Below are positions 15,947 to 24,833 of a stretch of DNA of 59,769 bases, one piece after another. The stretch covers positions 1-59,769 of the forward strand of contig QHCD01000042.1 of assembly GCA_003244255.1 (NCBI GenBank), written 5' to 3'. Each line of letters opens with the position of its first letter. The stretch's first letter is position 1. Source of the DNA: Pseudonocardiales bacterium. Its GTDB lineage: Bacteria; Actinomycetota; Actinomycetes; Mycobacteriales; QHCD01. Position numbers and translations under genes: made by a program. A model generated the notes under the pieces. That model was not told where the DNA came from. It did not search any database and worked only from the letters and a program-made list of their open reading frames with translations.

Positions 15947-17587
15947 TCAGGACAGAATGTGGGACGCCACGCGATACAGCGTCGGCCGCGCGCCGTCACG
16001 TGGGCCGGCACGGTCCAGGCGTACCTCCGCCCGGCGCCCGTCCACGCGGAGGGTCATCAGCTCGTTGCCGAAGTACGGCCCGTCGGTGCAACGCCACGAC
16101 AGGGTCATCGGCGGCACCCGGGCCACCAGCCCGAGCAGCCCGCGGGTGGCCCGCTCGGCCACCGCGCTCCACGAGAGCCGGAATGCCAGCTTCATCGGCG
16201 TCGGCACGACGTTATGCAACGGCGAACAGGTCAGCTGCACTACCGTCGCCGGTACCGGTCGGTCGAATCGAGCCTCGGCGACGTAGGCATGGTGCACATC
16301 GCCGGAGAGCACGCAGACGGTCGCCGGCGCAACTCCGGCCTGCGCATAGGCGCCGGACGCGACGCCTTGCAGCAGGCCGGCCAACCGATCGAACGACGCC
16401 CGAAACGCCGCCCAGTGCTCCAGATCGCCCGCCTGACGGGCCTTCTCCGACAGAGTGGCGATGCGCGCGCCGCGGGCACCGGCACACAACCGCTCGTTCC
16501 ACGACTCGATGTCGTGCAGCGCGCGGGGCAGTAACCATGGCAACGACGTGCCGACGAGCAGGTGGTCGTAGTCGCCGGCCAGCTGCGCCTCCAGCCAACC
16601 GAACTCATCCTCGCTGAGCATGCTGCGCGCCCCGTCGGCGAGGATGCGTCCGCACCGGGAGTCGAGCATCAGCAATCGAACCGGGCCGAGGTCACGCCGA
16701 TAGGACCAGCGCGCGCCCTTGCCGCCGTCGGCCTCGCGGTCGGCGACGACGGCGTAGTCGCGCAACAGCCCGCCGGCGTCGCCGTCGTGGCCACGAATGC
16801 GCTGGTAGAGCTCGTCGGCGTCGAGGTCCGCGGGCGAGAGATTGCCCAGGTGCTGGTAGACCCAGTACGACGAGAGCGCGCCGATGATCCGCTCCTGCCA
16901 CCACGAGGTCCGCTGGATCTCCTCGCGCCAGGCGTGCGAGGTGTTCCAGTCGTCGCGGACGTCGTGGTCGTCGAAGATCATCGAGCTCGGCACCGTCGAG
17001 AGCAGCCATCGCACGGCCGGCTGGGTCCAGGATTCGGCGTAGAGCCAGGTGTATTCCTCGAAGTCCGCGACCTGTTCCTTCGCGCCAGTGGTGCTGTCGC
17101 GGCGGGCGCGGATGCGTGCCTGGGTCGCCTTGGTCGTCTCGTCGGCGTAGACCTGGTCGCCCAGCAGGATGAGCGCATCGGGCCAAGCGTGTCCCGGCAG
17201 CGCGGCGACGTCGGCGGCGAGGCACTCCAGCGCATCGGGCTCGAAGTGCGGATCGTCGCGCACAGCGTCGGATCGGGCGTAGCGGCAGGATCCGAAGGCG
17301 ATCCGCAGCGGACGGTCGTCGCCGAGCGTCCGGATGCGGCTCGGCGGTCGGGATTCGCCGGCGAGCGGCCAGACCCGCTCCCCGTCGAGCCGGACCTCGT
17401 AGGGCGTGCTGCTCCCGGCGGCCAGCCCGGTCACGCTCACCAGCGCGTAGTAGTGGCCGCTCACGCACCAGGTGCGCTCCCGAGCGCCGAGCACTTCGAC
17501 CTCGCACGGGGCGTCGGTCTCGACCCAGACGGTCGCATCGCATCGACCCACGTGCCGCAGCAGCGGGCCGAGGAGGAGCCGCGTCAT
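15947..17587 (-). CDS. PhoD-like metallophosphatase
   Basis: A 546-residue protein of the PhoD-like family. A short beta-rich N-terminal domain (about 1-90) is followed by the metallophosphatase core: IAFGSCRYA, LILLGDQVYADE, FDDHDVRDDWN, and near the C-terminus LSGDVHHAYVAEA, which together supply the metal ligands. No Tat or Sec signal is visible at either possible start (17611 or 17587), unlike classical secreted PhoD, so it may be cytoplasmic. I use 17587 because MTRLLLGPLLRHVG matches the usual family beginning. Substrate unknown. Confidence 0.85.
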   Translation of the reverse strand: MTRLLLGPLLRHVGRCDATVWVETDAPCEVEVLGARERTWCVSGHYYALVSVTGLAAGSSTPYEVRLDGERVWPLAGESRPPSRIRTLGDDRPLRIAFGSCRYARSDAVRDDPHFEPDALECLAADVAALPGHAWPDALILLGDQVYADETTKATQARIRARRDSTTGAKEQVADFEEYTWLYAESWTQPAVRWLLSTVPSSMIFDDHDVRDDWNTSHAWREEIQRTSWWQERIIGALSSYWVYQHLGNLSPADLDADELYQRIRGHDGDAGGLLRDYAVVADREADGGKGARWSYRRDLGPVRLLMLDSRCGRILADGARSMLSEDEFGWLEAQLAGDYDHLLVGTSLPWLLPRALHDIESWNERLCAGARGARIATLSEKARQAGDLEHWAAFRASFDRLAGLLQGVASGAYAQAGVAPATVCVLSGDVHHAYVAEARFDRPVPATVVQLTCSPLHNVVPTPMKLAFRLSWSAVAERATRGLLGLVARVPPMTLSWRCTDGPYFGNELMTLRVDGRRAEVRLDRAGPRDGARPTLYRVASHILS

Positions 17588-17734
17588 CAGCGCAGCGTAG
17601 TGGCGCACCATGCCGCGGCGGCCGTGGTGTCAGCGGTCGGTGAGTCCCTTGGGCGCCGTCGACGACGGCGACGCGTCGTCGACCCGGACGACCGCGGGTC
17701 GTGCAGCGCTGCGCCAGCCGGCCCGAGTCCTGCC

Positions 17735-18523
17735 TCAGCTGTGGTTCGACACCGGCGCGGCGATGGTCGGCCGCTCCCGGCCCGTGCCGCTGCGCCGCTC
17801 GATGCGGATCAGCACGTACGGCAGCGCCAGCGCGATGATCGCGAAGATGAACCACTGCACGACGTAGGCCAGGTGCTGCAGCTCGAATGCGCCGCCGGCC
17901 GGGTTGGACATGTCGGGTGCCCCGAACGAGGAGAGCCCGCGCCCGGCCGGACGCTGGCGGATCAGCTCGGCGTAGGCGCCGTAGGTCGGCGAGCCGAGCC
18001 GCGCGGCGAGCGACGGCACAGCGATGCGGTCGACCTGCCCGGCCGGCACGCCGGCCTCGGATCGCTCGGTCTCACTGGGATAAAGCCTGGCGACGACGTC
18101 GACCATGCCGGCCGGTGGCGGCGGGGCGTGCACGACGGACGTGGCGGAGCCGTCACTGGCGAGCCAGCCGCGCACCACCAGCAGAGTCGGTCCGCTGTCG
18201 GTCCGCAACGGCGTCAGGACCAGGTAGGCCGGCGAGCCGTTGACCTCACGCTGGCGGACCAGCAGCTGGCCGACCGCGTCGTAGCGACCTCTGGCGCTGA
18301 CCCGGCGGAACTGCAGCGCATCGCCGGTGACGACCCGCTGCGACAGCAGCGAGCCCACCGGTACGACGGCGGCGCGGTCGTTGGCCCGCAGCACGTCGTT
18401 GACGCCGCGCTTCCAGCCGTAGCGGTGAACCTGCCACACGCCGGCCGACGCGCAGCCGATCGCGATCAGTACCGCGACCGCGAGCAGCACGGCGTTGCGC
18501 GGCTGGCGGAACGTGGCGAGCAC
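17735..18523 (-). CDS. SURF1-family protein (cytochrome oxidase assembly)
   Basis: A 262-residue SURF1-like protein, typical of actinobacterial aa3-oxidase biogenesis factors. The first helix (about 10-27) runs into ASAGVWQVHRYGWK, the family W-Q-x-x-R landmark, and the second helix is near the C-terminus (VVQWFIFAIIALALPY). Between them lies the extracytoplasmic domain with TLLVVRGWLA. GTG 18523 is the only sensible start between the upstream stop and the first helix. No other oxidase genes are in the window. Confidence 0.85.
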   Translation of the reverse strand: MLATFRQPRNAVLLAVAVLIAIGCASAGVWQVHRYGWKRGVNDVLRANDRAAVVPVGSLLSQRVVTGDALQFRRVSARGRYDAVGQLLVRQREVNGSPAYLVLTPLRTDSGPTLLVVRGWLASDGSATSVVHAPPPPAGMVDVVARLYPSETERSEAGVPAGQVDRIAVPSLAARLGSPTYGAYAELIRQRPAGRGLSSFGAPDMSNPAGGAFELQHLAYVVQWFIFAIIALALPYVLIRIERRSGTGRERPTIAAPVSNHS

Positions 18524-18593
18524 CAGACCACGGTACGACCGGTCGCCGACGGACGTGCGGCGGGCGGTTGGCCACCCCCGCCGGTGCAGGGCT

Positions 18594-19856
18594 TCAGCCG
18601 ACCAGCTGCGCGATCGTGTAGATGAGCAGGCCGGCGAGCCCGCCCACCACCGTGCCGTTGATCCGGATGAACTGCAGATCGCGCCCGACCTGCAGCTCGA
18701 TCCGCCGGCTCGCGTCGTCGGCGTCCCAGCGGGCGACGGTGCCGGTGACCAGGTCGGCGAGGTCGGCGCGGTAGGTGTGGACGACGTAACGCACGGCGTC
18801 GTCGATCCAGCCCTCGACCTTCGCCTGCATCGCTGGGTCGTCGCGCAGCCTGCGACCCAGCGACATGATCGACTCCTCGAGCCGGTGGCGCAGCTCGGAA
18901 TCGGGGTCGGCCGACATTGATATCGCGTTGCGTTTCGCGGTGTTCCACATCGTCGCGGCGAGCGATCGGACCGCCACCGAGTCGAGCACCTGCTCGACGG
19001 CCTTGCCAACCCGCAACTCCATCTCGGGATCCTGCCGCAGCGCTGCGCCCAGGGTACGGACGCGGGCGGCGGCGTCGCGGCGGAGCGGATGCTCGCGGTC
19101 GGCCGCGACCTCGTCGAGAAACTTCAGCAGGGCGGTGAACGCCCGGCCGAAGATGACGTCGTCGACCCGGTCGGGAACCCACCGCGGCGATTCCTGCGAG
19201 AGCCGGTCTCGAAGCACCGCCTTGTTCTCGTTCAGGAACCGGCGCAACGCGTGCACACCCTCGACGAGCAACCGCTGGTCGTGCCCGCCCTCGGCCGCGA
19301 TGTCGATCAGCCGGCCGAAGAAGGCCGCCTTCGGCGCCGTTCGCAGCCGCGACAGCAGCACCTGCTCGAACCCGGCCTGCACGTCGTCGTCGCGCAGGAC
19401 CTCGGACAGTCCCCCCGCGGCCGCCCCGACGGCGTCACCGACGCGACGCGCATTGGCCGGAGCGGCGAGCCACTCCCCTACCCGGTGGCCCAGATGCAGC
19501 GTGGCGAGCTTCGTGGAGACGACGTCGGTGGACAGGAAGTTTGCCTGCACGAATACGCCGAGGCTGGCGCCGAGCTGGTTCTTCTTGCGCGGCAGGATCG
19601 CGGTGTGTGGGATCGGCAGCCCGAGCGGATGCCGGAACAGCGCGGTCACGGCGAACCAGTCCGCCAGCGCACCGATCATTGATGCCTCGGCCGTGGCCTT
19701 CACGTACCCCACCCATGCGCCGTGGCCGGAGCCGGCCAGCACGCAGGTCAGCCAGATCGCCGTTGCGAGCAGCAGGAGGCCGCCCGCCGCACCCTTCATG
19801 CGCACCAGCGCGCGGCGGCGCTCGGCGTCGGCAGGTGACATCGACGAGCGCGGCAT
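18594..19856 (-). CDS. DUF445 membrane protein
   Basis: A 420-residue protein of the DUF445 family (YjiN-like). The N-terminal part has membrane helices at about 25-45 and 50-75 with GALADWFAVTALFRHPLG, the family hallmark, followed by PIPHTAILPRKK. The centre is long, charged and helical, and the C-terminus ends with a hydrophobic helix in VVGGLAGLLIYTIAQLVG. ATG 19856 was chosen from the match of the protein start; 19841 is also possible. Function is not known. SURF1 follows 70 bases downstream on the same strand. Confidence 0.88.
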   Translation of the reverse strand: MPRSSMSPADAERRRALVRMKGAAGGLLLLATAIWLTCVLAGSGHGAWVGYVKATAEASMIGALADWFAVTALFRHPLGLPIPHTAILPRKKNQLGASLGVFVQANFLSTDVVSTKLATLHLGHRVGEWLAAPANARRVGDAVGAAAGGLSEVLRDDDVQAGFEQVLLSRLRTAPKAAFFGRLIDIAAEGGHDQRLLVEGVHALRRFLNENKAVLRDRLSQESPRWVPDRVDDVIFGRAFTALLKFLDEVAADREHPLRRDAAARVRTLGAALRQDPEMELRVGKAVEQVLDSVAVRSLAATMWNTAKRNAISMSADPDSELRHRLEESIMSLGRRLRDDPAMQAKVEGWIDDAVRYVVHTYRADLADLVTGTVARWDADDASRRIELQVGRDLQFIRINGTVVGGLAGLLIYTIAQLVG

Positions 19857-19920
19857 CGCCTCAGGGTAAGGGCCGAACCGCGCTTGATTCCGGATCGGGC
19901 GCCAGTGAGAGGCTGGCGGC

Positions 19921-21579
19921 ATGTCGGACCCGCCGCTGGTGCTCGAGCTCGACCTCACCGAGCCGGTGATCACGGTGCCGCCCACCGACCGGCTGGACGC
20001 GATCCGGGCTCGGCGTCGGGTCCGGCTCGGTGAGATCGTCGACGGCCTCCGGCGCGCCGCCTCCGACGAGCGGGTGGCCGGCCTGCTCGCGAAGATCGGC
20101 GGTATGCCGTGCGGTCTTGCGACGGCGCAGGAGATCCGCTCGGCCGTGGTCGCGTTCCGCGCCACCGGGCGGTTCGCGATCGCGTGGTCGGAGACGTTCG
20201 GGGAGTTCGCCGCCGGCACGGTCGGCTACTACCTCGCGACGGCGTTCGACCGGATCGTGCTCGGCGAATCCGGTGACGTCGGCCTGCTCGGCGTCGGCGG
20301 ACGCGCGTTCTTCATCCGCGACGCGCTGGAGCGGGTCGGCGTGCGCGCCGAGATGGGGCAGCGGCACGAGTACAAGAACGCCGCCAACACGTTCACCCGG
20401 TCCGGGCTCACCGAGGCGCACCGCGAGGCCCTGGACGCCGTCGTCGCCTCCTTTGCCGATCAGATCGTGGCCGGCGTCGCAACGGCCAGGGGGTGTAGCG
20501 CCGCCGAGGTGCGCGAGCTGATCGACCGCGCACCGCTGTCGGCAGCCGAAGCCCTGGCCGCCGGTCTCGTCGACCGGGTCGGTTACCGCGACGAGGTCTA
20601 CGCCGGCGTGCGTGCCCAGGTCGGGGGCGAGGTGGAGCTGCGCTACGTCCACCGCTACAAGCCGGCACCGGCCACGGCGGTGGCGCAGCGGGTGCGATCC
20701 CGGCGGTCCCGGCACGTCGGCGTCGTCTACATCGCCGGCGCGATCACCACCGGCCGGTCCGGCAACCAGCCGATCGGCGGCGCCCGGGCCGGATCGGACA
20801 CCGTCGCCGCCGCACTGCGGGCAGCCGTCCGCGACGACGACGTTACGGCGATCGTCGTCCGGGTCGAGAGCCCCGGCGGTTCCTACGTCGCGTCTGACAC
20901 CATCCGCCGCGAGGTCGTGCTGGCGCGCCGGGCCGGCAAGCCGGTCGTCGTCTCGATGGGTGAGGTGGCGGGTTCCGGCGGCTACTTCGTCTCGATGGCG
21001 GCCCGGGTGATCCTCGCCGCCCCCGCGACTATCACCGGCTCGATCGGCGTCTTCGGCGGCAAGGCCGTGATCGACCGGGTGCTGGAGCGCGCCGGCGTCG
21101 GCGTCGAGGCCGTCAGCCGGGGTGCGCACGCGCTGATGTTCTCCGCGCGCTGGCCGTTCTCCGACGACGAGCGGGCGCTGCTGGACCGCTGGCTCGATCG
21201 CGTCTACGACGACTTCACCGCCAAGGTCGCGGCCGACCGCGCGATGTCCCGTGCGCGGGTGCACGAGATCGCTCGCGGCCGGATCTGGACCGGCGCCGAC
21301 GCCCGCGACCGTGGCCTCGTCGACGACCTCGGCGGCTTCGCCGACGCGATCGCGCTGGCCCGCCGCCGCGGCGGGCTGCCGGCCCGCGACGACCTCGCCG
21401 ACGTCCGGGTGTTCCCCCAGCTGCCGGTGAAGGACCGGGTGCGCCGCCCGCAGTCCAGCGAGCACCCCGGCGCGGCCGCGATGCGGCTCTCGGCGTGGGG
21501 CCGGTTCGCGCCGCTCGCCGCCGCGCTGGGTCTGCCGGCCGCCGGGCCGCTGACGATGCCGCCGCTGGATCTTCGCTGA
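19921..21579 (+). CDS. sppA: signal peptide peptidase SppA-type serine protease
   Basis: A 552-residue protein with two tandem S49 protease domains, the long SppA form. The catalytic dyad is visible: general base Lys152 in HEYKNAANTF and nucleophile Ser352 in VAGSGGYFVS, the same spacing as in the Escherichia coli enzyme. SPGGS and ITGSIGVFGGK flank the active site as usual. Unlike the E. coli form there is no N-terminal membrane helix before residue 40, so the enzyme may be soluble or peripheral. Its TGA lies inside the first 56-bp palindrome. Confidence 0.9.
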   Translation: MSDPPLVLELDLTEPVITVPPTDRLDAIRARRRVRLGEIVDGLRRAASDERVAGLLAKIGGMPCGLATAQEIRSAVVAFRATGRFAIAWSETFGEFAAGTVGYYLATAFDRIVLGESGDVGLLGVGGRAFFIRDALERVGVRAEMGQRHEYKNAANTFTRSGLTEAHREALDAVVASFADQIVAGVATARGCSAAEVRELIDRAPLSAAEALAAGLVDRVGYRDEVYAGVRAQVGGEVELRYVHRYKPAPATAVAQRVRSRRSRHVGVVYIAGAITTGRSGNQPIGGARAGSDTVAAALRAAVRDDDVTAIVVRVESPGGSYVASDTIRREVVLARRAGKPVVVSMGEVAGSGGYFVSMAARVILAAPATITGSIGVFGGKAVIDRVLERAGVGVEAVSRGAHALMFSARWPFSDDERALLDRWLDRVYDDFTAKVAADRAMSRARVHEIARGRIWTGADARDRGLVDDLGGFADAIALARRRGGLPARDDLADVRVFPQLPVKDRVRRPQSSEHPGAAAMRLSAWGRFAPLAAALGLPAAGPLTMPPLDLR

Positions 21580-21633
21580 CTGAGTAGAAACCGACGTCAC
21601 CAGGGCGCCGAACACGTCGATCTCTACTCAGTC
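21578..21633 (+). repeat. 56-bp palindromic element, copy 1
   Basis: The ends GACTGAGTAGA (21578-21588) and TCTACTCAGTC (21623-21633) are perfect 11-bp inverted repeats. The interior includes CGACGT and ACGTCGAT arms, giving a long hairpin. It starts within the sppA stop codon, so it may act as the terminator. Copies at 21808-21863 and (opposite orientation) 29594-29649 have the same length. Confidence 0.85.
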
Positions 21634-21807
21634 GGTGCGGCTTTTCGGGGCTGTTGACAGCGGGCGGCGGTGATGATCAGCCGTCTACGACGCTGCCGAC
21701 CCAGCCGAGCTCGACCCAGCCGGTGGTCACGACCACGGTGGCCTCGACCACGCCGGCGTCGTCGTATCGCGGCCGATCGACGGCGCCGATCGCCGCCGGC
21801 CCACGCT
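21634..21807. other. intergenic with possible gene remnant on the minus strand
   Basis: On the minus strand a frame ending at TGA (complement of 21678-21680) reads AAIGAVDRPRYDDAG and then VVEATVVVTTGWVELGWVGS, which looks like protein rather than noise. It runs upstream into palindrome copy 2 with no start. I regard it as a decayed fragment bounded by the two palindromes; no family recognised. Confidence 0.25.
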
Positions 21808-21863
21808 GACTGAGTAGAGATCGACGTCGCCGGGGCGCCGAACAGGTCGATGTCTACTCAGTC
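21808..21863 (+). repeat. 56-bp palindromic element, copy 2
   Basis: Same orientation, length and end sequences as copy 1, with five internal differences. Ends are GACTGAGTAGA at 21808-21818 and TCTACTCAGTC at 21853-21863. It lies 85 bases before the dehydrogenase start. Confidence 0.85.
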
Positions 21864-21947
21864 GATGCGGGTATGGGCCCGCTCGGTGGTGCGCGATCGC
21901 GGCCGGCCTACCATCGCTGGCGGCGAAGACCGACCGAGGGAGTGCCA

Positions 21948-22994
21948 ATGCGGGCCGCAACCGTCGTCCCCGGACAGCCCGACCAAGCGCGCGTTGACGA
22001 CGTCGCCGACCCCGCCGAGTCCGACGGCGCGCTGCTGGTCGACGGCCTGCTCGTCGGCGTGTGCGGCACCGACTACGAGATCGCGCACGAGGGTTACGGC
22101 TGGGTGCCCGAAGGACACGACCGCCTGGTGCTCTTCCACGAGTCGATGGGCCGGGTAGTTCAGGCGCCGGCCGGCTCCGGATTCACCGCGGGCGATTCCG
22201 TCGTCGGCATCGTGCGGCGGCCGTGCCCGCAGCGGTGCCGGCCGTGCGCCCACCGGGAATGGGACTTCTGCGCCACCGGCGACTACACCGAGCGCGGCAT
22301 CAAGCAGCGCGACGGCTACGGCTCGCAGCGGTGGCGGGTCGAGCCGGACTTCGCCGTCAAGCTCGACCCCGCCCTGGGGACGCTGGGAGTGCTCACCGAG
22401 CCGACGTCGGTGGTGGCGAAGGCCTGGGACCAGGTCGACCGCATCGGCCAGCGCGCCTACACAGAGCCGAGCACGGTGCTGGTCACCGGCGCCGGACCAA
22501 TCGGGCTGCTGGCGGCGCTGATCGGCGTGCAGCGCGGCATGCAGGTGCACGTGCTCGACCGGATGGCCGATGGCCGCAAGCCGGACCTGGTGCGCCAGCT
22601 CGGCGCGACCTATCACAGCGGATCGGTCGGCGACCTTGCTCTGCGCCCCGACATCGTCATCGAGTGCACTGGCTTCGGAGCGCTCGTTGTCGACGTGCTG
22701 CAGCACACCGGCCGCAATGCCATCACCTGCCTGACCGGTATCTCCGGCGGCAGCGCGACCGTGCAGCTCGGCGCGGACGCGCTGAACAAGGAACTGGTCC
22801 TCGACAACGACGTCGTCTTCGGGTCGGTGAACGCCAACCGGCACCACTATGAGCTCGCGGCGACGGCGCTGGCGGCCGCGGACCGCGACTGGCTCGCCCA
22901 GCTGGTGACCCGCACGGTGCCGCTGGAGCAATGGACCGAGGCGCTGGCGAAGAAGCCCGACGACGTCAAGGTCGTCGTCGACCTGCAGGCCTGA
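21948..22994 (+). CDS. zinc-dependent glucose dehydrogenase-like oxidoreductase
   Basis: A 348-residue medium-chain dehydrogenase of the glucose 1-dehydrogenase type. The catalytic zinc region has GVCGTDYEI (Cys ligand) and a changed second ligand block, LVLFHESMG, where relatives have GHE. PCPQRCRPCAHREWDFC provides structural-zinc cysteines. The NAD(P)-binding motif is VTGAGPIGLLAALIG, and the end VNANRHHYELA matches glucose dehydrogenases. The ATG at 21948 has GAGGGA seven bases ahead. It likely oxidises glucose or a similar aldose; substrate is inference. Confidence 0.85.
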   Translation: MRAATVVPGQPDQARVDDVADPAESDGALLVDGLLVGVCGTDYEIAHEGYGWVPEGHDRLVLFHESMGRVVQAPAGSGFTAGDSVVGIVRRPCPQRCRPCAHREWDFCATGDYTERGIKQRDGYGSQRWRVEPDFAVKLDPALGTLGVLTEPTSVVAKAWDQVDRIGQRAYTEPSTVLVTGAGPIGLLAALIGVQRGMQVHVLDRMADGRKPDLVRQLGATYHSGSVGDLALRPDIVIECTGFGALVVDVLQHTGRNAITCLTGISGGSATVQLGADALNKELVLDNDVVFGSVNANRHHYELAATALAAADRDWLAQLVTRTVPLEQWTEALAKKPDDVKVVVDLQA

Positions 22995-23018
22995 CCCGCG
23001 CAGGTCGTCGCATAGGTT

Positions 23019-24710
23019 GTGCCTGTGACTCACATCGACGTGATCGCCGACGGCCATGTCGAGAAGGCCGCCGCGCTCGACCCGTGCACTGCCACGATGT
23101 TGGGCATCGCCGGCCACGACGACGCGCTGACCGACTACGGCCCGGACGGCTGGACCGCCCGCGCCGAGCTGAACCGCGAGACCCTCCGAGCCGTCGCCGG
23201 TGCATCCGCCGAGAACGACGTCGACGAGTGCAGCAGGTCGGTCATGACCGAGCGGCTCGGGCTCGAGCTGGAGCTGGTCGATGCCGGACTGCTGCAGGCG
23301 GAGCTCAACGTAATCGCGAGCCCGCTGCAGGCGCTGCGGATGGTCTTCGATCTGATGCCGACCGATGGCGACGACGCCGCGGCGACCATCGCCACCCGGC
23401 TCGAGGCCGTGCCGGAGGCGCTGGGCAGTTATGTCGCGGGTCTGCGGCAGGGGGCGCGGACGGGCACGGTGGCGGCGATGCGCCAGGTGCGCCGGTGCGC
23501 GGCCATGTGCGATGAGTGGTCCGGCGCGGCCAACGGCGGCTTCTATGCCGGCCTTGCCGAGCGAGCCAGCGCGTCCGGGGCCGCCGATGGGACGCAGCGG
23601 CGGCTGCAGGCGGCGTCGGTCGCGGCCGCCGAGGCCACTGCGCGGTTCGCCGAGTTCCTGCGGACCGAGCTCGCGCCGCTGGCTCCCGAGCGTGACGCCG
23701 TCGGACGGGATGCCTATGCGCTGTGGTCGCGGCTGTTTCTCGGCAGCACCATCGACCTGGACGAGACCTACGCCTGGGGGTGGGAGGAGCTGGCCCGCAT
23801 CGACGCCGAGATCGACCACGTCGTCGAGCAGATCGCCCCCGGCGGGACGCTGCAGGACGCGATGGCGGCGCTGGGTACCGACCCGGCACGCCGGCTGCGC
23901 GGCCCGGAGGCGCTGCGCGGCTGGATGCAGCGACTAGCCGACCGGGTGGTCGGCGAGCTGGCGGGCACGCACTTCACCATTCCCGAGCCCGGCCGCGCCC
24001 TGGAGTGCTGCATCGCACCGACCCATGACGGCGGCATTTACTACACGCCGCCGGCGGAGGACTTCAGCCGGCCGGGCCGGATGTGGTGGGCGCTGCCCGA
24101 GGGCGTCGAGGAGTTCAGCACCTGGCGCGAGGCGACGACGGTGTTCCACGAGGGGGTACCTGGACACCATTTGCAGAACGTCGTGGCGATGTCGAACTCC
24201 GACCTGAACCGGTTCCGCCGGTTCTGCTGGGTCTCCGGGCACGGCGAGGGCTGGGCCCTGTATGCCGAGCGGTTGATGGAGGAGCTGGGCTACCTCGATG
24301 ATCCCGGGGATCGGCTGGGCATGCTCGACGGGCAGGCGTTCCGCGCGGCCAGGGTGATCGTCGACATCGGAATGCACCTGGAGCTGCCGATCCCCGCTGG
24401 CGTCGGATTCGGTGCCGGCGAGCGGTGGACACCCGAACTCGGCCTGCAGTTCCTGCGCGCCCACTGCACGATGGACGACGCGTTCATCCGGGACGAGCGG
24501 GACCGCTACCTCGGCTGGCCGGGGCAGGCACCGTCGTACAAGGTGGGTGAGCGGCTCTGGTTGCAGGCACGCCAAAACGCCCAACGCCGACTGGGGTCAG
24601 CCTTCGACCTGAAGGCGTTCCACCAGTCCGCGTTGAGCCTGGGCTCAATGGGCCTCGCTCAGCTCCGAATCGAGCTGAACCGCTCGTCGGAGGCGGCCGG
24701 GGCAGCATAG
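23019..24710 (+). CDS. DUF885 family zinc peptidase-like protein
   Basis: A 563-residue protein of the DUF885 family, related to M32-like helical zinc proteases. The metal site is in TVFHEGVPGHHLQ (about residues 375-387), and a Glu ligand is expected in GHGEGWALYAERLMEE. The first half is mostly helical. There is no signal peptide. GTG 23019 is used; GTG 25 lies two codons later. Substrate is unknown for most members. The gene stands 24 bases after the dehydrogenase, same strand, and may be co-transcribed. Confidence 0.88.
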   Translation: MPVTHIDVIADGHVEKAAALDPCTATMLGIAGHDDALTDYGPDGWTARAELNRETLRAVAGASAENDVDECSRSVMTERLGLELELVDAGLLQAELNVIASPLQALRMVFDLMPTDGDDAAATIATRLEAVPEALGSYVAGLRQGARTGTVAAMRQVRRCAAMCDEWSGAANGGFYAGLAERASASGAADGTQRRLQAASVAAAEATARFAEFLRTELAPLAPERDAVGRDAYALWSRLFLGSTIDLDETYAWGWEELARIDAEIDHVVEQIAPGGTLQDAMAALGTDPARRLRGPEALRGWMQRLADRVVGELAGTHFTIPEPGRALECCIAPTHDGGIYYTPPAEDFSRPGRMWWALPEGVEEFSTWREATTVFHEGVPGHHLQNVVAMSNSDLNRFRRFCWVSGHGEGWALYAERLMEELGYLDDPGDRLGMLDGQAFRAARVIVDIGMHLELPIPAGVGFGAGERWTPELGLQFLRAHCTMDDAFIRDERDRYLGWPGQAPSYKVGERLWLQARQNAQRRLGSAFDLKAFHQSALSLGSMGLAQLRIELNRSSEAAGAA

Positions 24711-24724
24711 GCCCGCGGCGACCG

Positions 24725-24740
24725 TGTGACGAACGTCACA
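24725..24740. promoter_or_regulatory. Crp/GlxR-like binding site
   Basis: TGTGA-N6-TCACA is a perfect match to the symmetric half-sites of cAMP receptor protein family sites. It lies 15 bases after the DUF885 gene and about 290 bases before the diguanylate cyclase start. No crp gene is in the window; the role is inferred from the motif. Confidence 0.4.
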
Positions 24741-24779
24741 ACGCGCAAACCCGTCATGGGGCTGCGCGTGGCGCGTCAG

Positions 24780-24833
24780 GCCCAGTGAGTGTTTCGGGCC
24801 CAGTGGGTGTTTCGGGCCCAATGTGTGTTGCGG
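24780..24833 (+). repeat. three tandem 18-bp repeats
   Basis: Three adjacent 18-bp units start at 24780, 24798 and 24816. The first two differ at one base (GCCCAGTG-A/G-GTGTTTCGG); the third has four changes. The unit is a multiple of three, and a 66-codon frame beginning at 24785 crosses it, but that frame has no other support. A protein-binding array or simple slippage product is possible. Confidence 0.65.

Noticed and set aside
15947..17611. Tat-exported alkaline phosphatase D
   Set aside because: No twin-arginine signal or hydrophobic segment at either possible start.
16562..18625. 687-codon plus-strand frame opposite the PhoD-like and SURF1 genes
   Set aside because: Length is caused by high GC; low-complexity composition and clear genes on the other strand.
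18594..20219. 541-codon start for the DUF445 protein
   Set aside because: The first 120 codons run antisense to sppA and have no resemblance to the family.
21858..23819. 653-codon minus-strand frame opposite the dehydrogenase and DUF885 genes
   Set aside because: Antisense shadow of two recognised genes.
24780..24833. CRISPR-like array
   Set aside because: Units are contiguous with no spacers, and no cas genes are in the window.
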